Positions 10,371 to 19,757 of a stretch of 64,000 nt of DNA are shown here, piece after piece. Where the stretch lies: contig JAACJK010000174.1 of the NCBI GenBank assembly GCA_013368325.1, positions 248,001 through 312,000 on the forward strand, read 5' to 3'. The stretch's first letter is position 1, and each line of letters begins with the position of its first letter. The position numbers were made by a program, and so were the translations under genes. The stretch is from Ephemerocybe angulata. Its lineage: Eukaryota; Basidiomycota; Agaricomycetes; Agaricales; Psathyrellaceae. The notes below the pieces were generated by a model that saw nothing but the letters and a program-made list of their open reading frames with translations, did no database searches and was not told the DNA's origin.

Positions 10371-12423
10371 TTAAAACCCCGGAATACCCTCGGATATCCA
10401 ACTTCACACTCCTCCCTAACAAGTCTACTTCCTCGGCGATACAAACGAGTGGGCCCACTGCAGGACGCTCGGGGCTTGGGAAGGTAATCGTTCAAGGAGG
10501 GCTCCTTGTCCTTGTCGGAGTGATGATAACCACGAGTGTGGGAGGCTAAACGCACTGACAGAGCATGGACTATTACATTCCCTGGAAGAACCACGCGAAT
10601 GCCGGAGGATGTAGGCCAGGGCAGGCTTGAAAGGGAACTCCTCGATGGCAAAGCCTTGGCTGGGTATGCTTAATCCACGTTGCATCCATCTGCCTCGCAT
10701 CCATCTGCCTCTAGAGATCTTTCTTATACATTCAAAGGGCCATGATGCGTCTGTGTAAACTGTCAGTATGGCCTGATATTGGAGGATAGGCAGAGGAATA
10801 AATCGGGAAGTTGGGGCGAGACGACAGGAGGAAGGGTTCTCATCCCTTCATCATCCGGCAAAATTTCCACCATACCGCCGCTATTGGGTCGTCCGAGTCG
10901 GGTACTTCTAATACTTTGGAGTACTTGGAAGCTGAAATGACGTGGACAAGAAGCACGTCGTCAGGGTTGAGGGTGGTGCATAGGATAGGGAAACGTATGG
11001 TACAATAGAGTGGAGTATTACAATACGTAGATGTAAATTACCAATACATATCGGTGGGATAACAATAAAGAGAAGGCTGAAGCAGGGTCTCCCTTCCTAT
11101 GTCCTGTTTCCGATAAATAGTTAACCCCCTTCTCAAAGCGCATTGGCGAAGTCGGCGTCTTCTCAGTCCTACTTGAGCGGCAGGGGGTAGCGATGCCAGT
11201 CCATCCATAGTACTCGATAATTAAGTTGTAGAAGTTGTGGGTACTCAAGCAAAGATATGTCTTCTGGCCGGCTTTTTATAGGGCCGCGAGAGAGAGTGTG
11301 TGCATGTGTGTCATGAAAATGATGGAGATATGCACGGGCGCTTAAGGCGACCACCTTCTACGTACGGACGTGCTCCATCATTTTCAGGCGCTGTGTAAGC
11401 TTGCTAAGGCTGTACAAATTTTTAATATGTTGGGCGACATTATGAGCGGGTTATTAAAAGCCTCCCAGAAAAAAATCCAAATATCGTGATCCAGCTCAGC
11501 GAAATGCCGTGCGCCGGGGTAGCCCCATTGCCATGTGAGCAGGATACAGCCAAACCGTTGAGCCGACGACAAATACTGAGATAACGGGCGCTTTGGGACT
11601 GCCCTATCTGGATTCTGCACCATAGAAAAGCCGAACTTCGCAGATGTTGCTTCTCCGAGTCGGGATACCGTGTTTCGCTCTTTAACGCGGCGTATGGTCT
11701 TTCTTTGCCTTGAATCATTAGCGTAAGATGAGATCCGCCCGTGGTCGAGAAGTCAATGCGGTTGGCTTTCGGTGGGAAACTCGTGCTTGCCACGGATGTG
11801 GGTAGAGTACACCGAAATTGGTTAAGCACATCTATTATGGTGGACTGACTCAATCCGTCTAATTAGCACCAATAATAAGGCCTAGATAATGAATGACTAT
11901 CCCATAACTGCCCAGTCCATTACGAGGTTTCAGTCGATACTGTCGTCTCAGTCTCACTCCGAACTCCCAACCACTGAGAAATTGACTGACGCAGGCTCGC
12001 AGAATAGACGGAGGATACCAGTAAAGAACCTGGATATACCCATGAATTTGCGTGTACAGCCCACGGAAAAATACACGCCTTACCTGAACATAATCGTACC
12101 TGGCATTCCCAGGTGTGTACTGGATAGTCCATGCATTTTCTCTGGTATATCCAGGGAAGTTCTGTCCAGGTCATCTGTACGGGGATTTTTCCCCGGCCTG
12201 GAAGTTCATAGTGTTTTCTTGATCATGAGGAATGAAGGCCCCGTGTCGGATAACATGTTCTCAAACTTCTCTTAACCAGTAGGTTCGAGGGAACCCCACT
12301 TTTATCCGACGTCGTGGGCTTCTGTGAATAAGCGCTGATCACCTGGGCTCGACGAGATGCACACATCCATACAAGGGCGACTTCTACGAACAGTAACTTC
12401 GGGGAAAGATGGCAGAAAATGCG
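10371..12423. other. shared upstream region of the divergent AA9 pair
   Basis: About 2 kb separate the two AA9 promoters. A 137-codon minus-strand frame at 11440-11853 lacks any motif, signal peptide or splice context and is not called. Part of the interval is a degenerate repeat island (listed separately). Divergent promoters may allow co-regulation, but I cannot assign a regulator site with confidence. Confidence 0.4.
12010..12195. repeat. degenerate CCCAGGT/TATACC repeat island with inverted arms
   Basis: The island contains cctggatatacc (about 12029-12040) and its reverse complement ggtatatccagg (about 12154-12165), with acctggcattcccaggt in between, itself a palindrome. Similar words recur at 31.7-32.0 and 32.66-32.88 kb, which suggests one dispersed repeat family. 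Confidence 0.45.
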
Positions 12424-12430
12424 TATAAAG
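12424..12430 (+). promoter_or_regulatory. TATA box of the second AA9 gene
   Basis: TATAAAG 65-71 bp before the start codon at 12495. Confidence 0.55.
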
Positions 12431-12494
12431 AGCACTGAAATGAGTGTTCTTCAAACTACACAAGGTGTACTACTTGATACGCTAAGCCTCAACG

Positions 12495-13472
12495 ATGAAG
12501 CTCTCTGCTCTCGCCTTCCTGACTCTCGCTGCTCGTCTTGTCTCCGCACATTGTACGCGGCTGCGGCTCTTTATCTTATTACCTTCAACAAACCGACGCT
12601 GACCTTCCCTCTCCAGACGTATTCTTCACGTTGACTGTGAATGATGCACCCGTCGACGGAGCTGTCCGTATCCCAGGGTTCCCAACTCCCTTGATGGATG
12701 TGACTTCCCCCGATATCATATGCAACACCGATACCACTCCCGCGAACACGACGGCCACCATCCCTGCTGGATCGAAAGTCGGGTTCAAGTTGAACCCGAA
12801 CCACCAGCCCATGATCACCCATCCCGGGCCCGCTGCGTTCTACATGGCGCGTGTCCCCGATGGTCTGACCGCTGCAGAGTGGGACGGGGCTGGCGGGAAG
12901 TGGTTCAAGGTTCGGAATCATAACCTGCGAAGCGAGGTAACCGCTAACCAGATAAGAGCAGATCGCGGAATGGGGAGTCAAGACTTTCGAGCCTGAGCTG
13001 GAGTTCGAGACGTTCCATGCCACCGAGCTGGTCGCTTCGATCCCTAAAGGCACGCCGTCGGGCGAGGTATGTGTACCATTCCACACTCATTGGCCCTTAT
13101 TAACGACACCCTTGCGCCAGTACCTCCTCCGCCCCGAGGGGCTCGCGCTTCAGATGGGCTGGAACGGATACCATCAGGTGCACATGTCGTGTGCCCAGAT
13201 CAAGGTCGTTGACGGTGGAAACGGAACACCAGGGCCTCTTGTCGCCATTCCTGGCCACCTTCCTCCCGACCGTAAGTGCGACGTGCTTAAACGAATGTGC
13301 TTACCTCCGTGACGCGTGACTTATGCGATCGCTCAGATCCCGGTCTCAACTTCGACGTCTACAGCCACCCGACTTCCTATCAGGTCAGTTCATTTAGCTC
13401 AATGAGTATATCCCTGCTCAACTTTACAAACGACAACAGATGCCCGGACCCGCCGTCTGGAAGGGCGATTGA
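12495..13472 (+). CDS. AA9-family protein with altered copper site
   Basis: Exons 12495-12552, 12617-12909, 12962-13066, 13121-13271, 13337-13383 and 13440-13472; 228 residues. The signal peptide (1-18) leaves His19 at the mature N terminus, and His88 in THPGP is the second brace ligand. The first four introns fall at the same places as in the neighbouring AA9 gene: after His-1, after WFK, after SGE, and after the PP/KPN block. The third region differs: LLRPEGLALQMGWNGYHQVHMSC replaces the usual LLRxEHIALH...QFY, read in parts as Gln163 for the second-sphere His, Gln171 kept, and His173 where the axial Tyr should be. The ending MPGPAVWKGD is typical. The gene is intact, so it is probably secreted and copper-binding, but its oxidase activity may be changed or lost. 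Confidence 0.88.
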
Positions 13473-13603
13473 AGAGGTGGGCAACAGATAGCGTAGTGAT
13501 CTTCAACAATGTATCTGTGTTTCAAAGAATATATGTCGTGGCGGAGATTGCAGGGATACGATCAATGACATGACATGGAAGAGATGGATGTTCCTGACGC
13601 ACT

Positions 13604-15276
13604 CTACTCATCATCTCCTCCCGCTGCCTCTTTCTCCCTGGCCAACCGACCCTTTCCTCTCGCCTTCTCTACGCCCAACCACATGTCCCCCGCCTCCTTC
13701 AGCACTCCGAACTCTTCATCGTACGTCTCCGCAAACCGCGCAACCTCATCCTCGAACGTCGATGGGGAGGATGCCAAGACCGAGCGCACACCCTCAAAGA
13801 AAGCTTCGAGGACAGCAAGGTTATGCATCGCCAGAAGCGCATGCGCGCCCATCTCGTGCGTGTGCAGGAGATGGTGGATGTACGCTCTGGTGTACGGCTT
13901 CTCGTGCTCGCCTCTCCCCGAGTCCTCCACCAACGAATCTTGCGGCCTGTCGACACCGTGGTACAAGCGAGACGTGGGTTTGACGGGGGAACACGTTGGG
14001 CAGAAACAGGTGGGTACCGTATCGGAGGGCGATGATGCAGGTGCAAACGAAGACGAAAGTGGTGAAAAGTCGTGCGTGTAGTCTGTCGAATAGATGTTGT
14101 GGCCGAGCTGCTTCTTCCCGTCCGTTGACTCGTTCCGCACGGGGAACTCGAAGTCCAAGGTGACACCGAGATCCGCACAACGCTGGGCCCACTTCGAGTC
14201 GAAGACGTCTCCTCCATCGCTTACGAGTCTCAGAATTTCATGTGGTGTGGATGCGCCGGTGATGAGGAGTGGCTTTGAGGAAGGGAGCGGCTTGAGGGAT
14301 GTCTGAACGAGTTCCTTGATCGTCTCTTCTTGCTTGAGGTCGCCATTCGACGGCGCTGGTAGGGATGCACGGAGAGGAACCATATCGACGGTGTAACCGT
14401 CAATACCATCGTCGAGACACGTATATCCAGTGCCTTTCAATGCGTCGGCTTCTGGTCCGTATAATGGCTCCCGCAGCGATTCAGAGAAAGCTCGGCGGGC
14501 GCCAGTCGACGACGTGCCTGCTAGTGGGACGAAGAGAGCAAAGGGTTTTGGATCTGGGGTAGCGCTGGGCGATGGGAGGGATGAGGAGAAAGGTCGGAGG
14601 ATATTGAGCAACCAAGCTGCACTCCTCTCGATGCTTTTCGTGAGCCGCTTCTGGGAGTAGGGTGGGTCGGTGAACGGCGTGTCAGATAGGGCGATGAGGA
14701 CGTCCGGTTTCGTCGAATGAGCGTATGACCGCCAGTCTTCCGGGCTTAACTGTATCGTATTCAAATAGGAGAACCTGGGATAGGGAGAAATGAACGTACC
14801 TTTCGAACCCCTCGTAAAGTATGTGCGCAGACGTGAGCATTCCCGTTCGTTGGCATTTCGCGCGCGTCATGCGGATCGCGAGCTGTCATGCTGAGAACTG
14901 TTGTGTTTGGGTTGAATCCTAGAAAAGTGTGAAGGGGATGTTCGCCTTTCTGCAAGGTAGGAACCGGTGGGTTCTGTTCTAGGCTGCCATCGTCGAGTCA
15001 GAACCAGTCGTCCGATGAAAAAGATCCAACGCACAAGCTCTCAAATACGACATTCGTCCACCTCAAAGTCCGTTCACATTGAGCATAGTAATCTCTCGAG
15101 AGATGAGGTACCACACCCCTGCTCGTCATTGCCAGCATTCCGGGCGTCTGGAGGTCCAACCGTTGGCCTTTTTGCCGCTGAAAAGTGAGTTTTCCCAGTC
15201 TAGGCGCGAATCTTGTGGCTTTAGGGGCGGTATGGTTTATTGTGAACGATATTGGGGATGCTGTAGAGGCCGACAT
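13604..15276 (-). CDS. QTRT2: queuine tRNA-ribosyltransferase accessory subunit 2
   Basis: Exons 15276-15035, 14983-14800 and 14749-13604; 523 residues. The N terminus (SFTINHTAPKATRF...RLGKLTF) and GVVPHLSRDYYAQCE match the start of QTRT2 proteins. GVRKLSPEDWRSY and PDVLIALSDTPF follow, then GYTVDMVPL. A zinc site is formed by CFCPTC (about residues 390-395) and the His-rich YIHHLLHTHEMGAH (about 432-445). In eukaryotes this subunit pairs with catalytic QTRT1 to exchange guanine for queuine at position 34 of His, Asn, Asp and Tyr tRNAs, at the cytosolic face of mitochondria. The exon 1/2 junction (F-L-E-Q-N-P-P) and exon 2/3 junction both keep phase. A long Ser/Pro-rich insertion between domains is fungal-like. 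The QTRT1 partner is not in this window. Confidence 0.9.
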
Positions 15277-16380
15277 TGCTGTCGACGGGGGTAGATGCCA
15301 GGTCGATGGTGAAGGAAAAGATGCAAGAGTTCATTACGATGGTGGTCCAGTGGTGAGAATTATTTCGGCAGGCGTATGATCCGAATCTCTAAATGGAGGT
15401 GCCCCGGCCCATTGAATTCAAATGGTACCAGTGAAGGCAACGACAAGTCGACGAGAATGAACTCGAAGCCTTGAAGGGAGGGAGAAATTGCGTATAAGCT
15501 TGTTGGCTTCAGATATATGATTTTTATAGGTACGAACTGTCTCTGTTCTTGCCCTTGATCCCACGTTAATAGTGGCTTGGATTGTTGGTCGCCGTTATCT
15601 GGGTGAACGGGACATTGAACTGGGAAGGAGGAATAGAAAGAGATGATGGGGGAAAGAAAAAAGGGAAGTGGAGGAGCCCTTCATTTATAAAGAAGTAGAG
15701 GGTCGCACGAACCATGGCGTATTTGAAGTTCCGCTCGCGAATTACCGACGCAGCTGCAGTTCCTCCCTCTGCAGAGTGCATTCGCCAGGGCCTGGCGGTT
15801 CAATGCGCCACCACGGGCCATCAGAGTGTCTTCAGATGCTATATATTGGGATGGTAAACCAACTGCTGCTATGCGGACTGGGTGTACCACTTTGAGCTGT
15901 CTACGCCGAATTCTGGCAATACCCGACGCGGCTTCGCCAATATTCAGAGCCCAAGGGAGCGTATGGTGGACTAGTGAGTGGTAGAATCATAAATAGAAAC
16001 CCCTATGTACCTCGAAGCTGCGAATTCTGACGAATACAGTCAACAATCCTGATCCACTCGCCGTGCTTGGGCCTTTGAAGGATGTAAGGCATAAATATTA
16101 CATTGAGGGGTAGCACTCGAAAATGGAGACATAGATAATACAAGTAGTTGAAAGGTACGTAAAATTACTAGTGATAAATTAACTTGGAAACCTGTGGGAT
16201 AAGCTACAGAAAAGCAGGGTGTATCGCGGACTTGAAGTTCCCCTATCAAAGTACCTCCTCATCATGGAGCCGTGACCCCGATGTAAGCTCCTCCGTCTCC
16301 AGCTCTAGTTCCTTGAGCAGGGACTGGGACATATTAAGGAGCCCTAGAGCTGCATCACGCTCCTCTTTAGTAGCACCAGC
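15277..16380. other. intergenic, no supported gene
   Basis: This lies between the 5' end of QTRT2 and the 3' end of gene B. Immediately after the gene B stop (16381-16383) the same frame stays open to about 16249 and encodes a tail (KEERDAALGLLN) related to the end of gene A. That part is discussed under findings. The remainder shows nothing. Confidence 0.4.
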
Positions 16381-17459
16381 CTATTCGAGCATGTTGCCGA
16401 CTTGAGGAACTTGCGTCTCGGGAACGCTTTCTTCTGTGTCTTCGCTCTCGGAGGGAGAATCGAGTCCCTCGGATGCGCACAACTGAATGAGGCAGATAGC
16501 TGACACAATATCCTCAGGTTCATAATCTTGAATCTCGGAGGTGGGTTTGAACAGAACGGCCTGACGTTGATGGCCTCCGGTGAGGGAGATAGTCGCCTGA
16601 TAGGCTTCTCCAGGTGCGAGGGGCTCTCGCTGTGGTTCACCACCGAGGGCAGTCTCTTCGATGTCGGTCGCATCGGAATCCGTATCCTTGGAGTCGTCTT
16701 CAGCGACAAGAGTGTCGCCAGGAACAGGGTTGGCTGCATCAACGGTGGCAGGCGCTGCAGCTGCCTTTATCTGCGCCTTTCGCATTGGGGGCGGGCCTTG
16801 AGTTTCGTCATTCCAGAGGCGGTGACGATGCTTGGGAGCTGGTACAACCGCTGAGATGGCCGTAGAGCCCTTGGCCATTTGCGCTGCCTTGCGAGAAGAG
16901 CGTCTAACCGGGCGCGCGGGTAGAATAAACGTTACACTGGTCTCCTTCGCACTGGAAGTCTCAGGGGAGCCTTCGGCCTGAGCAGATTGAGCAATTGAAT
17001 TCTGCTCAGTCTGCTTTGATACGTTGGCAGTGGTAGCCTCGGGAGTTTTCTTCGAGGTTACAAGGTCCCATAGGCCTTTGTTAAACTTGAGCCTGAGGGT
17101 GATGGGAGACGTCGAGCTAGGTGGTGTCTCCAATGAACGACTTCTACTCGCAACAGCTCTCTGTGCGCGAGTTCTCAGAATCAGCGGAGAGAGCTTCGCC
17201 TGAGGCCTCGATGCTCGGGTCGCCGTCCTCTTTTGAGTGGTTTCCGTGGTGCGCTCATTGCCGATAACTTCTTGATTGACGTCGAGGTCTGCGATTGCTC
17301 TCAGAGTGCTTGACTCGACTCCAGCGGTCGCGGCTGCCGTGATTGCGAGTCTCTGACGTTTCGCAGGGTACTGAAACGGGGGTAGGATGAGACTCTAGAA
17401 GTAGAGATTGAGACCGAGAGACGACTCACCACGTGCTTAGACTCATCTAATGTCTTCAT
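16381..17459 (-). CDS. gene B: basic/acidic low-complexity protein, probably nuclear
   Basis: Exon 1 (17459-17430) encodes M-K-T-L-D-E-S-K-H-V; exon 2 (17370-16381) continues in frame after a 59-bp intron; 339 residues. Exon 2 starts with a basic patch (YPAKRQRLAI), followed by ARPVRRSSRKAAQM and then a long acidic, Ser-rich C-terminal half ending before the TAG at 16383. The layout (10-codon first exon, then AKRxR) is the same as in gene D, and its PVRRSSRK motif resembles repeated PVRSSARL-type motifs there, but gene B has no CX2C finger. Translation beyond the TAG is homologous to the gene A tail, so the stop may be a recent mutation shortening the protein by about 45 residues. Function unknown. 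Confidence 0.7.
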
Positions 17460-17584
17460 GATGGCGAATCTACACTTGCCAAGTGGTGATAGAGGTCTAT
17501 AATCAACCAGAGAGGTGTGGCACCTAACGCAGGATGGTAATGGTAGTGGAACGGAAGAGAGAAGCGTGCGACAGCGTTGTAGCC

Positions 17585-17591
17585 TATATAG
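17585..17591 (-). promoter_or_regulatory. TATA box of gene B
   Basis: CCTATATAGG on the minus strand about 126-132 bp upstream of the gene B ATG, in the best conserved block of the inverted repeat. Confidence 0.45.
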
Positions 17592-18004
17592 GGCTCGGCT
17601 AGCAGCGTGCCACTCACAAAGGAAGCGAAATGAACTTCCCTTGGACAAACAGCCATACACAGAGCCTCTGCCTCGCTATTTCAGGGAATTATCGACTTAG
17701 TCATGTGATCGCTCCTTCGCCTCCTCCACCTCGGACACCCGGGCCAGTGGGCGTGTCAAGGTCGTTGGAAGCATAGTGAATAGCCTTGTACTACTTCTTC
17801 TAAGGACCAGGGTTACATAGTGATTATTAATGACAGAAAAACAGACAGAGCACTTTGAAAGTTGAAAGCTAACTTGTTATTCTACTAGGTTACGTCGGAA
17901 AGACGCAGCCTCCCCATACATAATGATCGTGTACAACCTCCTAATCAACCATAACGCTAGGTCCATCGTCCCGAATATGCGCAAAGATTCGTTGCACTCC
18001 GGCA

Positions 18005-18460
18005 CTATCCAGCATTCGGAGCGATAAACCTGCAGTCGGGGCACAGTATGTTGAAATACTCGTCTAGAAGAAAGATGTGAGCTTCAGCCCATTTCATTTA
18101 CGTAGATGGGATGTTCGAACGGAGTGGTTCGGGACAACTAGCTTCCTGTTGGCATGTGTATTGACAACTTGGGCATGGATAGACGTGAGCAGGACTGAGC
18201 TTGCATCTTCCACTGTCGCAGGGGACCTATTAGACATTCGAAGACAATGCCTGAGCGACGGCGGTACTTTCAGATGGTCTAAAACCTACTATATCTTCAG
18301 GCTGTAATAAATAAGAGCAGTCAGTAGAGACGGTACTTAAGAGGATTTGAACACGCACAAGCTTGACGATGTGTCCGCATGTGATGTACTGGACAGAGAT
18401 ACTTTGGAACCATGCCACTTTGAGTTTGCCGCTTGATATAACAATGAGCTACTCACAGAC
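18005..18460 (-). CDS. possible Cys-rich protein gene with several tiny exons (fragmentary)
   Basis: On the minus strand a chain of short spliceable pieces keeps one frame. One ends in YNVSTSS at 18457. Then come 18388-18359 (YITCGHIVKL), a 12-bp piece 18301-18290 (PEDI), a piece from 18226 (VPCDSGRCKLSPAHVYPCPSC and following Cys-rich residues), and a last piece containing YFNILCPDC, with stop at 18005-18007. Repeated Cys pairs (CGH, CDSGRC, CPSC, CPDC) look like a metal-binding protein type I associate with Agaricomycete genomes. I could not find a convincing start codon; the upstream sequence has a TATATAAGG box instead. The locus may be a truncated copy. Exon limits are approximate. Confidence 0.35.
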
Positions 18461-19051
18461 GACGTCGACACATTATACTGTAGCTCTATCTGATACAAGA
18501 GGTGTGCGAGTTCCACATCCTCTCGTCCATTGACCTTATATATTCCACTTCATATGCGCCGATACATAAACACTAGTAGGAGACGCATGGCACGGTCGCA
18601 CGAATACCGGATGATGGTTGGCGCATACTGCAGGAGTGAGGTGCTTTGTATCCCGGGCCGTAGAAAAATGTACAGTGTGCTTCGTTGCGTGCCAGGCCAA
18701 AGACTCTAAGTACACGGAGACATAGGAATGGAACCAAGAAAAATATGGGCGGCCCATGATGACAAGGGCCACCCCTTCGAGGTATTTGGATGCAAATCAA
18801 ACGGTGATTGTACGCCCTACCTAAAATTGAGATCTACCGCAGCACTGCAGTCATTCATAGGGCGTATTGACTCTAGAAAGGCCCATCACCTAATTAAAAT
18901 ATGGATGCCGACACTCGACACCAGCATCGAGGCCCCAGGGGAGAGGCTTCAGGACAATAAGTACAAAGACCCCTATCTAGTTTCGGAAATTTTGATGAAC
19001 ATCAGTATTCAGGTTGTCTCATCCCGCCATCGTCACTGACCGTTTGCTCGT
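18461..19051. other. intergenic, no supported gene
   Basis: A 103-codon + strand frame (18728-19039) has no motif and no splice context and is not called. Nothing else is visible. Confidence 0.4.
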
Positions 19052-19681
19052 ATGAAGACCCCACAGGAGTCCTCATCTAGCCAAAGTAAGAGTAACAGTC
19101 AAGCCAAACAACCGAAGAAACCGAAGAAGAAAACTTTCCTCGGCAATGAGGTGAGCTCTTGGATCGGAACATAACAGCGCGCGCTGTCAGGCGCTCTGCT
19201 TCAATCGAATTTCGAACTGCATCGATGATCTTCGACCTATATCCGCTTGCTAACATGGTGAATAGGATACGTTGAGTCTGGCCTTGGCTATTGGAGGCGC
19301 TCAAGAAGATGTTGTGAGCGAGAAAAACAAAAACAGGCCTCCGCGCGAAGCCGAACCTGTGAGGACTGTATTCCCCCCTCGGTATAGTAGCTATCCTGAC
19401 GGATTCGTACCAACAGCCGAAGGAAGGAAAGGCGTCGGGTTCGAGAAAGTATTCCGAATGGAGAATTAAAATCGTGGGTGTATCGGTCCATACTCTTATG
19501 CTTTGATTAATGTCAATTCAACGGCTACTCACAGAAAGAGACGAAGGCTGCCCTTGCTGCAAAGAAGGCTCAGCACAAAAAGGAGAAAGCGCAAAAGAAA
19601 AAGGGCCCAGCTGGCCCGTCCACGCCTACTCTAGACAACGTGGAGAAGAAACCAACTAAAAAGAGCGTTTCGTTTGCGTGA
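19052..19681 (+). CDS. small lysine-rich protein, unknown function
   Basis: Exons 19052-19150, 19266-19448 and 19535-19681 give 142 residues, all joined in phase. Exon 1 encodes a Ser/Lys-rich head ending KKPKKKTFLGNE. Exon 2 starts DTLSLALAIGGAQED and has an Arg/Pro section. Exon 3 is Lys/Ala-rich (AALAAKKAQHKKEKAQKKKG) and ends KKSVSFA. The end of exon 2 is uncertain: an earlier donor at 19359 (gtgagg) would also keep phase and would remove 30 residues. The composition suggests a nucleolar or RNA-associated protein, but that is inference from charge alone. The gene converges on the F-box gene; only 76 bp separate their stops. Confidence 0.6.
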
Positions 19682-19757
19682 AGCGAATTGAAAAGGTGAT
19701 TATTTAATTTACTCGAATGATAAGGACAACATGGCAAGATACAGGACCTGAGTAACT

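Larger units (their letters stand above)
16381..17975. repeat. inverted repeat copy 2 (gene B, its promoter and a gene A 3' tail)
   Basis: The minus strand of this region matches the + strand of 7955-8975. It has the full gene B, its promoter, and upstream of that the last six or so codons and 3' flank of a gene A relative (CCTAGCG...GATTAGG). The gene A homology stops abruptly near 17972, which marks the duplication edge. Confidence 0.85.

Noticed and set aside
11440..11853. 137-codon minus-strand frame between the AA9 genes
   Set aside because: No signal peptide, motif, promoter or spliced extension; not supported.
16344..16742. 132-codon minus-strand frame
   Set aside because: It is a shifted shadow of gene B; its similarity to a frame in the pseudogene reflects DNA homology, not a second protein.
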